DNA of 64,000 bases from Evansella caseinilytica (GTDB lineage Bacteria > Bacillota > Bacilli > Bacillales > Salisediminibacteriaceae): positions 117,956 through 181,955 of the forward strand of contig NZ_FNPI01000009.1 of NCBI RefSeq assembly GCF_900107275.1, read 5' to 3'. A program made the position numbers and the translations under genes. Positions 1 to 8,869 of the stretch are shown piece after piece (position 1 is the stretch's first letter; every line of letters begins with the position of its first letter). Below the pieces are notes generated by a model. It saw nothing but the letters and a program-made list of their open reading frames with translations, had not been told where the DNA came from and did not search any database.

Positions 1-3000
1 GGTGACTGACGTTCTGCTGTTGTCCAGATTCCTGTCAAAGTAAGTAACCACAGGAGCAATATCATTGTTAAAAAATCCATCGATGACTCCTGTTATTTCC
101 AGCATCGGCTTGGTGATATCAAGGGTAAAGCTAATATTCAACGTTGTCTCGTTCCCGGCTTTATCCACCGCCTTCACCACGTAATGATAAACCATATCCT
201 TTGATGCAGCTGGAATTCGGCCGGTGACGTCGGCGCCATTTAGTCTGACGGAGACAATTGTATCTTCCGACTCCGCTAAAACAAAGTTCGGTGTGAAAAT
301 TTGATTAATATATTCGCCGTCTTCAATGACTCTGCCATCCGCGCCCATAATCGGCGTTATTTCCGGTGGAGTTTTGTCAATCGTGAAGGCAACGCGTTCT
401 GTGGACGTGTTCCCGGCTTTATCGATTGCCTCTACTTCAATGACATACACTCCCTCCTGCCGGAAGGTGTGCTGCAGCGTTGCCGTGTTCCCGTTGATTT
501 GGAAGCTGCCGACATTGTAGGCGGCGCCGTTTCGCGTCACCGTAATCCGGTTAACTTCCAAGTTCGTATCAATGATATTTACTTGCACTGGGCGGTCGGT
601 GTTGTAATAGGCATCGTTTTCGACTCCAATAATTTCAATCTCCGGATTCGTCTTGTCGATCGTGAATGTCACCTTTTGGGATACCGGACCGTTGCCCGCT
701 TTATCCGTAGCCGTAATGTTAATGGTATATAGCCCGTCCTGCGTAAAGCTGTGACTCAGGCTCGACAGCTTCCCGGTATTTCGCCATTGCCCCATGTTAT
801 ATGGCTGATTATCCCTCGTGACCTGAAGAACCACATCGTTTGTTTCATAGTTTAATTCATCGACAGACACGGTTACCGTTTTATCCGTCGGATTGAAGGA
901 ACTGTTTTCGACTCCGTCAATGTTGACGACCGGGTTTGTGCTATCGATAACAAAGGCGATCGGCTCATGTACGGTTTTATTGCCGGCCTTGTCTGTTGAT
1001 TCGAATCGCAAAACATAGTTTCCTTCTTCCTTGAAATGATGGCTTAAAGCAGCGGACGTTCTCGAACCGGACTGCAGCTTTAGTGAACCGATATTATATT
1101 CTCTTCCGTTTCTCGTCACCCGCAAATTTGTTTTTGACAAATCGATGGTCGTGTCAACAACGCGGAAGTTCACCGTCTTCGCTTTATAATGTTCGCCGTG
1201 TTCCACTCCGGTAATGCGCAGCTCCGGCTTGACTTTGTCAATCGTAAACGTCACGCTTTCTCCGTCTGCTCTATTGCCGGCGGCATCCGTGGCGGACACA
1301 TGCACGGTATACTCAAAATCTTCGTCAAACGTATAGTGATTCCTTGATTTTACTCCGGTGTTATCCCACTTTTCGGTATACCGGCGGACGACGGCTTTCG
1401 TCACCGGATGTTTTTGGACGACTTCCACCTCCACATTGTTGTTGGCAAAGTTCGTCTCTGTCACTTCCACCGAAATCCGCTGATTTTCATTATTGTAGCG
1501 CGGAACGTCGCTAATATTGATTTTCGGCTTCGTATTATCTATCGTGAAGCTCCGTTTTGCTTCTGTCCTGTTTCCCGCTTTGTCAACGGCAGTGACTGTT
1601 ACCTCATAGTGTCCGTCCCCGCTCGTCTTGTCGAAAGGAAGAATTAGGACCGACGTTTCTCCGGTGTTTTTCCACTCATCAAAACGTGGGTCGGTGTAAG
1701 ATTTACCGTCTTTTTCCACGCGGACCTCCACGGAATTTGTCTCAAAATAACGCTCTTTCACTTCTATCCGGATGTTTCCTTTTTGAACAAAGCCGTTGTT
1801 GGCAATTCCCGATAGCGAAATTTCCGGTGCAGTTTTGTCAACGACAAAGGTCATCGCCTTTTCCGTCGGCTGATTTTTCACTCTGTCTTGGGATTTTACA
1901 ACAAGCTCATACGTCCCTTCTTCGGTAAAGCTGTGTGAAAATTGTGCTTTCGTATCGGACAAGCTCTCTTTTTTGAATTTCCCGCTGTATCCTGTCCCGT
2001 TGCGCTTCACTTCAATAGACGTGTTGTCCAAATCAAGGGTCGTGTCTTCAACAGTGATCACAACGTCCCTGTTGGTGCGATAATGCCTGTCTGTTCGCGC
2101 GCCGCTAATGTCGATCACTGGTGAAACGGTATCCAAAGTAAAGGCCATCGTCTCATGTACCGCCTTGTTCCCCGCTTTATCCGTGGATTCCAATTTAATA
2201 ACATAGCGGCCGTCTTCGTTAAACGGATAGCTGTTGGTAGCTTCACGGTCATTGATCAATTCCAGCGGCTCCAGATTTAGCTTCGTCGTTTTTCCATTGA
2301 TATCCGTTTTCGTCACGGTGAGGACTGTTTTTTCTAGATCCAGATTCTCATCCTTCACACGGATCGTTACTTGGTCACTGCCGATAAGGTGCTTGCGATA
2401 CTCCTTGCCGTTTTCGACCCCGTCAACAGAAAGCTGCGGTGCTTTTGTATCATTGATGAAAACCACGGTTTGCGATTCCCTGTTGCCTGCTTTGTCCGCC
2501 GCTTCTACCACCAGTCGGTATACTCCGTCTTTTTCAAAAGTATACTCGCCAGTCATTTTGGACTCGCCGTCCATTTCAAGCGGAATATCCGCATCCACGA
2601 CTTTCCACTGCTCCCCGTCTTTGACGCTGACAATGATATTTACCGCCTCAGGGACGAGAGTAAAGTCCTCCACTGTCACATATGCTGTCGGGGTGTTGTA
2701 ATAGCTGTTGTTTTTAACGCCGGTAATCGTAATCTGCGGATTTGTTCTGTCTATCGTAAACGTTAGCGGGTCCGGCTCAATTTTCCGCTGATTCCCCGCT
2801 TTATCCACCGCTTCCGCAACGATTTCATAGACAGCGTCGTGGAAATCGTCTTCGGAAAAAGCGTACGTATAAAAAACGGAGTGATCACTTGTTTCTGTCA
2901 ATTGAAAATCCTCTGTATTAAGAAAATCTTTCCCGTTCTTTGTCACGTGGATTACCGCCGGTTGTGCGGATTCGAGATTGGCATCTGCTACAGAAATTTT

Positions 3001-4326
3001 CAGCTCGGGCAAAGTATTGTATGCCCTGCCGTCTTGCACTCCATGAACGATCAGATCCGGCTTCGTCGTGTCTACCGTGAGGAAAAACGGATCGAGGACA
3101 TATGTTTTACCGTTCCTGCCAACTTCTTTCACGGTTGTGCGGAGCTCATAATCCCCGTCGTTCGCGAAAGGGATATCGATGTTGATGTTTTTTTTGAAAA
3201 AACGCGGATTTTCGGTGACTTCATCGACCAGTTCACCATCCTGATAAATCGCCACTTTCACTTCATTAATAGAGATACCGTTTTTAACATTCAAACGAAT
3301 CGTATCGTTTTTGGTAAAACCGCCGTTGACAAGCTCTCCATCGCTGTCGGACATGCTCCAGTTTACACCGTTGATGTTGATAAAAAACGGGACTCTCAGC
3401 TCCGGAGCCTGGTTACCTGCTTTGTCACGGGCATTGACAATGAGCTCGTAATCTCCTTCATTTTCAAAGTCGGCCGTCAAGGTCAGCTTTGCGGCTTCCT
3501 CTGTTACCGTCCATTGGTTGGATTGCTGTTCGCCATCCTTCATCACCTGAATATCAACATATTCCGCTGCGTAATTGACATCTTCGACAGCGAGCTTTAC
3601 CGTAACCTTGCTATCAAAGTAGCTACCTTCCAAATTCTCGGGACTGGTAACGCTGATCGTCGGCGCCTGTGTATCCCGTTCAACGTGGAAATTGCTTGTA
3701 AATACCGGTATCCCCCACTCATTATCCTCCAGCATTTCCAGCGATACTTCCAACGAGCCGTCGCTGATTTCTCCGGAATCATTTGTCGGAACCGCTATCT
3801 CCACGGCATACTTGCCCGTAAACTGCTGAACGATTACTTCCTGCTCGTCATTCTCATCTTCCCGCTCCGGGGCTTCCTCCTCATCGGGGGCTTCCGCATC
3901 CTCTTCATTCTCCGCCCCGGTTCGCTTCCCGGCGCTTTCATCGTGTTCGTCCTGATCAGATGCCTCCGGCTCTTTTGGCGTTTCCACTTCTATGTAAATC
4001 GGACGAATCGTGATATTGGAAGCAGCAATTTCCGACTCGTTGAAGGTTGCTGTCAGTGCGAACGGCAGTATCGTTTCATCCATTGCTTCGCTATAGTCGT
4101 TGCTTAAATCGATTTCAAAGGAAACGGGGCTGTCTTGAAAAAACCATTCCTTGGTAAACTCGTCGGTGATGTTCCATGCTTCTTCTTTGTAAATAATTTT
4201 TCTCTCTGCTCCGTCTAGTGAAAAAACCTTTCCGCTCAGTATGATTACCGCGAACACAACTACCACGGAAGTAAACCATTTCATATAGCGGTTTCTCCGG
4301 TAATAGTTGACCACCTTTGCAGTCAT
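1..4326 (-). CDS. Giant cell-surface protein of bacterial Ig-like repeats (C-terminus beyond left edge)
   Basis: The frame stays open from an ATG at 4326 to the window edge, so the first 1442 residues are present and the end is missing. The N-terminus is a basic segment followed by a hydrophobic stretch (about residues 15-36), which fits a signal anchor. Residues of roughly 65-125 form an acidic Asp/Glu-rich linker. After it come about a dozen Ig-like domains of about 100 residues. Each has a TIDxTxP(x)I start, a GVEN/YYNT turn, a TVTRNG strand and a near-invariant DKAGN end; a few copies are degenerate (for example DRVKN). A GGGAGGG site lies 9 nt before this ATG, and another ATG 4 nt upstream is out of frame. 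It is the last visible gene of the PP2C-kinase operon. Its role is probably as an extracellular stalk, adhesin or wall-contact protein; ligand unknown. Confidence 0.88.
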   Translation of the reverse strand, partial: MTAKVVNYYRRNRYMKWFTSVVVVFAVIILSGKVFSLDGAERKIIYKEEAWNITDEFTKEWFFQDSPVSFEIDLSNDYSEAMDETILPFALTATFNESEIAASNITIRPIYIEVETPKEPEASDQDEHDESAGKRTGAENEEDAEAPDEEEAPEREDENDEQEVIVQQFTGKYAVEIAVPTNDSGEISDGSLEVSLEMLEDNEWGIPVFTSNFHVERDTQAPTISVTSPENLEGSYFDSKVTVKLAVEDVNYAAEYVDIQVMKDGEQQSNQWTVTEEAAKLTLTADFENEGDYELIVNARDKAGNQAPELRVPFFININGVNWSMSDSDGELVNGGFTKNDTIRLNVKNGISINEVKVAIYQDGELVDEVTENPRFFKKNINIDIPFANDGDYELRTTVKEVGRNGKTYVLDPFFLTVDTTKPDLIVHGVQDGRAYNTLPELKISVADANLESAQPAVIHVTKNGKDFLNTEDFQLTETSDHSVFYTYAFSEDDFHDAVYEIVAEAVDKAGNQRKIEPDPLTFTIDRTNPQITITGVKNNSYYNTPTAYVTVEDFTLVPEAVNIIVSVKDGEQWKVVDADIPLEMDGESKMTGEYTFEKDGVYRLVVEAADKAGNRESQTVVFINDTKAPQLSVDGVENGKEYRKHLIGSDQVTIRVKDENLDLEKTVLTVTKTDINGKTTKLNLEPLELINDREATNSYPFNEDGRYVIKLESTDKAGNKAVHETMAFTLDTVSPVIDISGARTDRHYRTNRDVVITVEDTTLDLDNTSIEVKRNGTGYSGKFKKESLSDTKAQFSHSFTEEGTYELVVKSQDRVKNQPTEKAMTFVVDKTAPEISLSGIANNGFVQKGNIRIEVKERYFETNSVEVRVEKDGKSYTDPRFDEWKNTGETSVLILPFDKTSGDGHYEVTVTAVDKAGNRTEAKRSFTIDNTKPKINISDVPRYNNENQRISVEVTETNFANNNVEVEVVQKHPVTKAVVRRYTEKWDNTGVKSRNHYTFDEDFEYTVHVSATDAAGNRADGESVTFTIDKVKPELRITGVEHGEHYKAKTVNFRVVDTTIDLSKTNLRVTRNGREYNIGSLKLQSGSRTSAALSHHFKEEGNYVLRFESTDKAGNKTVHEPIAFVIDSTNPVVNIDGVENSSFNPTDKTVTVSVDELNYETNDVVLQVTRDNQPYNMGQWRNTGKLSSLSHSFTQDGLYTINITATDKAGNGPVSQKVTFTIDKTNPEIEIIGVENDAYYNTDRPVQVNIIDTNLEVNRITVTRNGAAYNVGSFQINGNTATLQHTFRQEGVYVIEVEAIDKAGNTSTERVAFTIDKTPPEITPIMGADGRVIEDGEYINQIFTPNFVLAESEDTIVSVRLNGADVTGRIPAASKDMVYHYVVKAVDKAGNETTLNISFTLDITKPMLEITGVIDGFFNNDIAPVVTYFDRNLDNSRTSVT

Positions 4327-4345
4327 TCATTTATTCCCTCCCTTT

Positions 4346-5332
4346 TCAAATTGTCGTTTTCGAATGAATGACGATGACTTCCGCTTCTTTTTTAAAGTAA
4401 TTGCCAACAAGCGCTTCTTCCTCTTCATCCAGCAACGTGGTTTCATCGTCCGTTGCCGTTAGTAATACGGTCTCTTCCTCAGCCAGCAACACGGTTTCTT
4501 CTGCAGCCTCTTCGAGTAATTCTGTCTCATTCTCAGCCAGCAGCTCGGTTTCTTCTGCAGCCTCTTCGAGTAATTCTGTCTCATTCTCAGCCAGCAGCTC
4601 GGTTTCTTCTGTAGCCTCTTCGAGTAATTCTGTCTCATTCTCAGCCAGCAGCTCGGTTTCTTCTGCAGCCTCTTCGAGTAATTCTGTCTCATTCTCAGCC
4701 AGCAGCTCGGTTTCTTCTGTAGCCTCTTCGAGTAATTCTGTCTCATTCTCAGCCAGCAGCTCGGTTTCTTCTGTAGCCTCTTCGAGTAATTCTGTCTCAT
4801 TCTCAGCCAGCAGCTCGGTTTCTTCTGCAGCCTCTTCGAGTAATTCTGTCTCATTCTCAGCCAGCAGCTCGGTTTCTTCTGTAGCCTCTTCGAGTAATTC
4901 TGTCTCATTCTCAGCCAGCAGCTCGGTTTCTTCGTTCACCTCCGCGTGCAGTGCCGTTTCGTCGGAATCTCCCGAAAGCAGTGCCGTTACCTCCATTTCT
5001 TCCTCCAGCAACAACCTCCTGCCGGCTTCCGGTGGCAGCAGCTCGGTTTTCCAAGGGGGCGTTCCCGGCGGTTGCGGCATTTCCGCAGCCGCTGCGATCG
5101 AGCTTTCCGTGATTTTCTTTTTTAGTTTGATTTCCGACGAAGTTCGCTTGTCTGTTCTTTTCGTATCCACCGGCCTTGCTGCTGAAAACGGTATTCTCTT
5201 TTTCATAAAACCAGATCCTAATAAATCCATGATCACAAGCCAAATTTTTAATTTTATGAAAATGATAATTGCTATAAGAAGGGTGATCGTTGCGCCTGCC
5301 ATACCTCCGTAAAACATGATTTCATAGGTCAA
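4346..5332 (-). CDS. Membrane-anchored acidic protein with a Thr-x-Leu-Leu repeat array
   Basis: 328 residues from a TTG start 14 nt after the kinase stop, with an AGGAGGGG site. Residues of about 9-36 are a transmembrane helix followed by a Lys/Arg-rich stretch, which places the rest in the cytoplasm by the positive-inside rule. From about residue 115 the protein is almost entirely repeats of an 18-residue acidic unit carrying ETELL twice. I count 21 Thr-x-Leu-Leu motifs: 16 TELL in eight near-perfect units, plus KTELL, TALL, two TVLL and one TTLL. Acidic Thr motifs of this kind are typical phospho-acceptors and FHA-domain ligands, so I infer a multi-site kinase substrate or docking scaffold. 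There is no enzyme domain. Two overlapping open frames, one on each strand, are by-products of the repeat. Confidence 0.85.
   Translation of the reverse strand: MTYEIMFYGGMAGATITLLIAIIIFIKLKIWLVIMDLLGSGFMKKRIPFSAARPVDTKRTDKRTSSEIKLKKKITESSIAAAAEMPQPPGTPPWKTELLPPEAGRRLLLEEEMEVTALLSGDSDETALHAEVNEETELLAENETELLEEATEETELLAENETELLEEAAEETELLAENETELLEEATEETELLAENETELLEEATEETELLAENETELLEEAAEETELLAENETELLEEATEETELLAENETELLEEAAEETELLAENETELLEEAAEETVLLAEEETVLLTATDDETTLLDEEEEALVGNYFKKEAEVIVIHSKTTI
4503..4934 (-). repeat. Eight tandem 54-bp repeats coding for the ETELL array
   Basis: Eight head-to-tail units of 54 bp encode the 18-residue unit of the Thr-x-Leu-Leu protein. They are almost identical; the variation I see is GCA versus GTA at one position, giving Ala or Thr as the last residue (protein order T, A, T, T, A, T, A, A). 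Degenerate units flank the array. Such identity points to recent expansion or homogenisation by slippage or recombination. Confidence 0.95.
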
Positions 5333-5346
5333 TTCAACACCCCTCC

Positions 5347-7296
5347 TTACTGTTCGATAAGTCCGAGATTTTTGAGCCTTCGGATCAGCCGGTCAAAGCC
5401 GTCGTCTTCTGCAGCTGTACTCAGTTGTCTTGCTTCGTGAAATAAAGCGACCGCCTCGTCGTAATTCCGCTTATCTTCCGGCTTGTTTGCTTCCAGATCC
5501 AGCAGCAGATTTATTAATCTCACATACGGCCCGGGACTTTCCGGATACTCCTCAATGACGGCACGAAATTGTTCTGCAGCCCAGGAATACTCACCCATCT
5601 GCTGATAGATGGCTCCTATCCTGACCTTGATTTCTTCCTGATTGGCAGCGTCTAAGTCCAACAGTACAAAATAATATTCAACTGCTTCTTCATAATCGGC
5701 TCTTGCCTCCGCCTGATCTGCGGAGTTCGTAGCTCTGCTATGGTATGCCTGTGCCAGTTTATATGTAAAATCAAGATCGTACCGGTATTGCATTTCTTCA
5801 CTGTCAAAGCGGTTGACGATATCCTGCGCTTTCAAAACCAGTTCAATCACCTTCGTGTTTGCTTCCGGTAACTGTGCTTTGTAAGAGCTGTAAATATTGG
5901 CGAGCGCATTGTAGTTATCGATTTTTTCCCTCGTGTTCGGCAGGCTATCATTGTAGCTTTCAAAGGCTAGGAGATCCTCGGTAAACACCTGATAATCGAT
6001 GTTCATCTGGCTCATCGTGGTAGCAAGTGTTTTATAGTACTGCACCTCCGGAATTTCCTCTTCATCGACCTGCTGAAAGTATTTCAATGCATTCAAGTAA
6101 TCTTTTTTTATATCAAAATAAGTCATTCCTACTTTGTACAGCACGCTGCTGTTGAGATGAACCTGTCCGTACTCCCCGTTGATATACGTCTCCAGCTTTG
6201 AAATGCCGATGTCCGTTTCTCCTCTGTTAATATATAAATCAAGCAAATGGATGTACGCCTCCGGCCGCCTGCTGTCCACTGTGGATATCGCCATTTCCAG
6301 TACCTCTATTGCCCGCGCATCTTCGCCATTAATAATGTAACGGCTCGATTCATTAATTAAATTCATATAATCCTGAAACTGGATTTTTTTTAGTTCTGCA
6401 TAACCTATTAACGATGTGGTTGAAAACACGATGGACAACGTAAGAGGTATTAAAAAGAAGGATAGCTGCCTGATTAACTTTTTCTTATATCCCTTTGTTA
6501 ATTTATTGACGTTTTCCAAATCGTAAAACAGTTCCTCGCAGTTTTGGTAACGATTCTCCGGCTCCGCCTGCGTACATTTGTTAATGATACGCTCCAAGCC
6601 TTCCGGCAGCGAAGGGTTCCATTGTCTTATCGGACGGATTTCAAACGGAGGTTCGGATAATGTTTTCCCTGTCACCAGATGATATAATGTCAGCCCGAGG
6701 CTGTAAATATCGGTTCTTGCATCCGTCTGCTTTCCTGCCGCCTGTTCCGGTGCCGCGTACGCCTTCGTCCCTAAATTCGTTGTATCCGTACTGCTGTCGT
6801 GTTTGTACTCCCTGGCTATCCCAAAATCAATGAGCTTGATCCTTCCCTCCGGCGTCAGCATGATATTGTCCGGCTTCATATCCCTGTATATAATCGGATT
6901 TGGTTTCCGGGAATGAAGATAACCTAAAACATCCGCCAGCTGCTTTCCCCACTTGACGACATGCTTCGGATCAATCACATGCTCTCTCCTCAGCTTTTCC
7001 TTTAAGGATTCTCCCTCGATATAGTCCATGACCACATAAATTCCATCCCGCGCCTCAATGATGTCGTAAATTTTCGGCAGCGCCCAATGATCCAGCTTTT
7101 TAAGCATATTTGCTTCAATAATTAAGCTGTTGATCAATAGCTGATCGTTGCTTTGCGCGCGTTTTCTGATATCTTTGATGACGATCGACTTGTTTAACCG
7201 GTTGTCCATGGCCAAGTAAATAATACTCATACCGCCGCGGCCGATCTCTTTTAATACCTCATATCTTTCATCGATAATCGCTCCGATTTCAATCAA
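5347..7296 (-). CDS. Membrane Ser/Thr protein kinase with C-terminal TPR-like region
   Basis: 649 residues. Residues of about 12-270 are a Hanks-type kinase: glycine loop GRGGMS (19-24), catalytic Lys41, Glu61, the catalytic loop YRDMKPDN (Asp139, with Tyr in place of the usual His), DFG (Asp157), a Ser/Thr-rich activation loop, and APE. A transmembrane helix follows at about 280-300. The remaining 350 residues are helical and TPR-like, predicted outside the cell. The start is TTG with GGAGGTG 8 nt upstream; an ATG 5 nt upstream opens only a three-codon frame. The kinase should phosphorylate cytoplasmic Thr/Ser targets, most obviously the neighbouring Thr-x-Leu-Leu protein, and be opposed by the upstream PP2C phosphatase. 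What the outer domain senses is unknown. Confidence 0.93.
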   Translation of the reverse strand: MIEIGAIIDERYEVLKEIGRGGMSIIYLAMDNRLNKSIVIKDIRKRAQSNDQLLINSLIIEANMLKKLDHWALPKIYDIIEARDGIYVVMDYIEGESLKEKLRREHVIDPKHVVKWGKQLADVLGYLHSRKPNPIIYRDMKPDNIMLTPEGRIKLIDFGIAREYKHDSSTDTTNLGTKAYAAPEQAAGKQTDARTDIYSLGLTLYHLVTGKTLSEPPFEIRPIRQWNPSLPEGLERIINKCTQAEPENRYQNCEELFYDLENVNKLTKGYKKKLIRQLSFFLIPLTLSIVFSTTSLIGYAELKKIQFQDYMNLINESSRYIINGEDARAIEVLEMAISTVDSRRPEAYIHLLDLYINRGETDIGISKLETYINGEYGQVHLNSSVLYKVGMTYFDIKKDYLNALKYFQQVDEEEIPEVQYYKTLATTMSQMNIDYQVFTEDLLAFESYNDSLPNTREKIDNYNALANIYSSYKAQLPEANTKVIELVLKAQDIVNRFDSEEMQYRYDLDFTYKLAQAYHSRATNSADQAEARADYEEAVEYYFVLLDLDAANQEEIKVRIGAIYQQMGEYSWAAEQFRAVIEEYPESPGPYVRLINLLLDLEANKPEDKRNYDEAVALFHEARQLSTAAEDDGFDRLIRRLKNLGLIEQ

Positions 7297-7356
7297 GCAT
7301 GAACACCTCCGAATAAACGAATCGTCTTCATAATTTTCATGGCAGCCTGTCCGTCA

Positions 7357-7400
7357 GTGTTTGTTCAAAAAGATCGGTTCTAATCTTTTTGAACAAATAC
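7357..7400. repeat. Palindromic repeat, family C (copy 1)
   Basis: Inverted repeat with 18-bp arms GTGTTTGTTCAAAAAGAT and a partner with one mismatch. It lies between the phosphatase and kinase genes. The same palindrome occurs at 28505, 32308 and, in variant form, 37858. Confidence 0.85.
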
Positions 7401-7439
7401 GAAGCAATAAGCAATACTCCCCAGACAAGCTGCAAACTG

Positions 7440-7471
7440 TCTCATCGTGCGGAACCATTGCCTTTTTGAAC
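7440..7471 (-). repeat. Family B repeat fragment
   Basis: On the minus strand it begins TGTTCAAAAAGGCAATGGTT and continues CCGCACGATG, matching the start of the long family B copy at 31897. It separates the PP2C gene from the kinase gene together with the palindrome at 7357. Confidence 0.7.
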
Positions 7472-7479
7472 ACGCTCCG

Positions 7480-8253
7480 TTAAATTATTTTTATCAATAA
7501 AGCGGATATATTGTCTGTTTCCTGCCGGTTTTTGACCAGTTCTATCAGTTCTACCGCCTTTTTCTTCATGTCCTGTTCCCTGACAAAGCGACCGGGATAA
7601 AGGTGCTCCAAAAGTTCCTCATCCGACAGCCGGTGATGAAAACCGTCGGAGCATAAAAGGTACATTGCACCGCTTTCGACGGCGCCAGTCAAAACGGAAA
7701 CGTCCAGTATTCTTGTTTTCGTTGCGCCGATGCACTGTAACAGGACATTTTTGCGCGGATCGGTCCGGGCTTCTTCTTCTGTCAGGTTGCCCTTTGCCAC
7801 CTCTCTCGCCGCCAAGGTTTGATCCTTTGTAAGCAGCCGCAGCTGTTCCCGAATGTGATATGCCCTGCTGTCACCGATATGCAGCAGATAATATTGCATA
7901 TTGACTATCAACAGCGCTGTAATCGTCGTGCCTAATCTCAGTCCGGTGCTTTTGCCGTAAGCGATAATTTTTTCATTGATTCCAAGAATGCAGGAAGTTA
8001 ACTGGTTAACGACCGCCTCTTCTGTATTGTCTGAAAAAATAATTCCCGGCAATTCTTCATCGAACCAGTCAGACATTGTTTTTACTACCGTGGCACTGGC
8101 CAATTCACCATGTGACAGCCCGCCCATGCCGTCGCAGACAACAAAGAGTCCGACCTTCCCTTTCGCTGTATCCGCCGTCTTCATCAATAAAGCATCCTGA
8201 TTTGTCTTCTTCTGTATGCCTTTGTCTGTATGATGTGCCATTAAAAAAGTCAT
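7480..8253 (-). CDS. PP2C-family protein Ser/Thr phosphatase
   Basis: 257 residues, the usual length of a stand-alone bacterial PP2C (PrpC/Stp type). Metal-binding and catalytic motifs are all visible: NQDA near the N-terminus, CDGMGG (about 40-45), LGTT, GDSRAY, CSDGF and the C-terminal TDN(I). It is soluble and removes phosphate from Ser/Thr in a Mn/Mg-dependent reaction. The ATG has an AGGAG site 6 nt upstream. It is the first gene of the kinase, Thr-x-Leu-Leu and Ig-like series on the minus strand, but two repeat elements lie in the 183-nt gap before the kinase, so co-transcription is likely but not certain. Phosphatase-kinase pairs are a common bacterial signalling arrangement. Confidence 0.95.
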   Translation of the reverse strand: MTFLMAHHTDKGIQKKTNQDALLMKTADTAKGKVGLFVVCDGMGGLSHGELASATVVKTMSDWFDEELPGIIFSDNTEEAVVNQLTSCILGINEKIIAYGKSTGLRLGTTITALLIVNMQYYLLHIGDSRAYHIREQLRLLTKDQTLAAREVAKGNLTEEEARTDPRKNVLLQCIGATKTRILDVSVLTGAVESGAMYLLCSDGFHHRLSDEELLEHLYPGRFVREQDMKKKAVELIELVKNRQETDNISALLIKII

Positions 8254-8869
8254 TTTTCCAGCTCCTATAAACTGCCCATCACTCGAAGTACATTTTATTC
8301 ATTTTATGTATTATTTTTACATCCAAAACCGAAAATCACGCCGTTCATACTAAAGCAGTGATTGCCATTCTACAATATTTATCATAACCTGATTTAAATC
8401 TCTAAAGTAATTGGACTTTCATCCTGTATTTAGGAAAAAAAATGATCATTTATAGGAAAAAAAGCTTTAATTAGTTCTATAGTCCGATGCCCAAAAACCT
8501 ATATGGGTATTTTTATCCCGACTAACGATGTTATTGCTCTTCCCTGCACAGAAAAAAAAACGTCTTTTGGAGCTTGACAGGCAGCAAAGGCTGTCTTAAA
8601 AAAGGACATTGCTTAAGCAAGAAGGAGAGAGGAGGAATGTATTCTATTAGGATGATACCAACGACTGCATTATGATCTATGTGATATACTAAAAGAGATG
8701 GGGAGCCCCTCTCTTTATTGTGTCTATACTTAAATTCGGTTAGGCTGTTATCGCTGTTTTTCTGTGTACTCTTTTAGACCACTAAATGATTTTTTGTTTT
8801 TTTTAACCTATGCTTTTTTATCTTTTACTTTTTCTGACGCTTCAACATCTGAACCTTCTGTCAGTTCAA
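8254..8869. other. Intergenic region, 616 nt
   Basis: AT-rich. It should hold the promoter of the PP2C gene on the minus strand, but I could not pick a convincing -35/-10 pair. On the plus strand it carries a promoter-like pair and a strong hairpin (separate entry). On the minus strand 8808-8869 can be read as the displaced end of the next gene (see the gene at 8870). Confidence 0.6.
8574..8720 (+). ncRNA. Possible small RNA or decayed type I toxin locus
   Basis: TTGACA (8574) and TAAAAA (8597) are 17 bp apart and would start a transcript near 8609. A GGAGG site at 8631 is followed by ATGs that are too close or open only very short frames (the longer encodes 12 residues). A hairpin at 8692-8716, AAAGAGA-GGGG against CCCC-TCTCTTT, could end the transcript at about 110 nt. 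The layout resembles small RNAs or type I toxin genes, but no known family is recognised. Confidence 0.3.

Noticed and set aside
2839..4107. Plus-strand 422-codon open frame
   Set aside because: Shadow on the opposite strand of the Ig-like repeat gene; no domain and no ribosome site.
4459..4908. Minus-strand 149-codon frame of RMRQNYSKRLQKKPSCWL repeats
   Set aside because: Out-of-frame reading of the same 54-bp units inside the Thr-x-Leu-Leu gene.
4503..4934. CRISPR array interpretation of the regular repeats
   Set aside because: Units are contiguous with no spacers and keep a protein reading frame.
4401..5312. Plus-strand 303-codon Ser-rich frame over the repeat array
   Set aside because: It is the antisense of the TELL repeats; low-complexity SASSSVSS composition, no ribosome site, and the minus frame has proper context.
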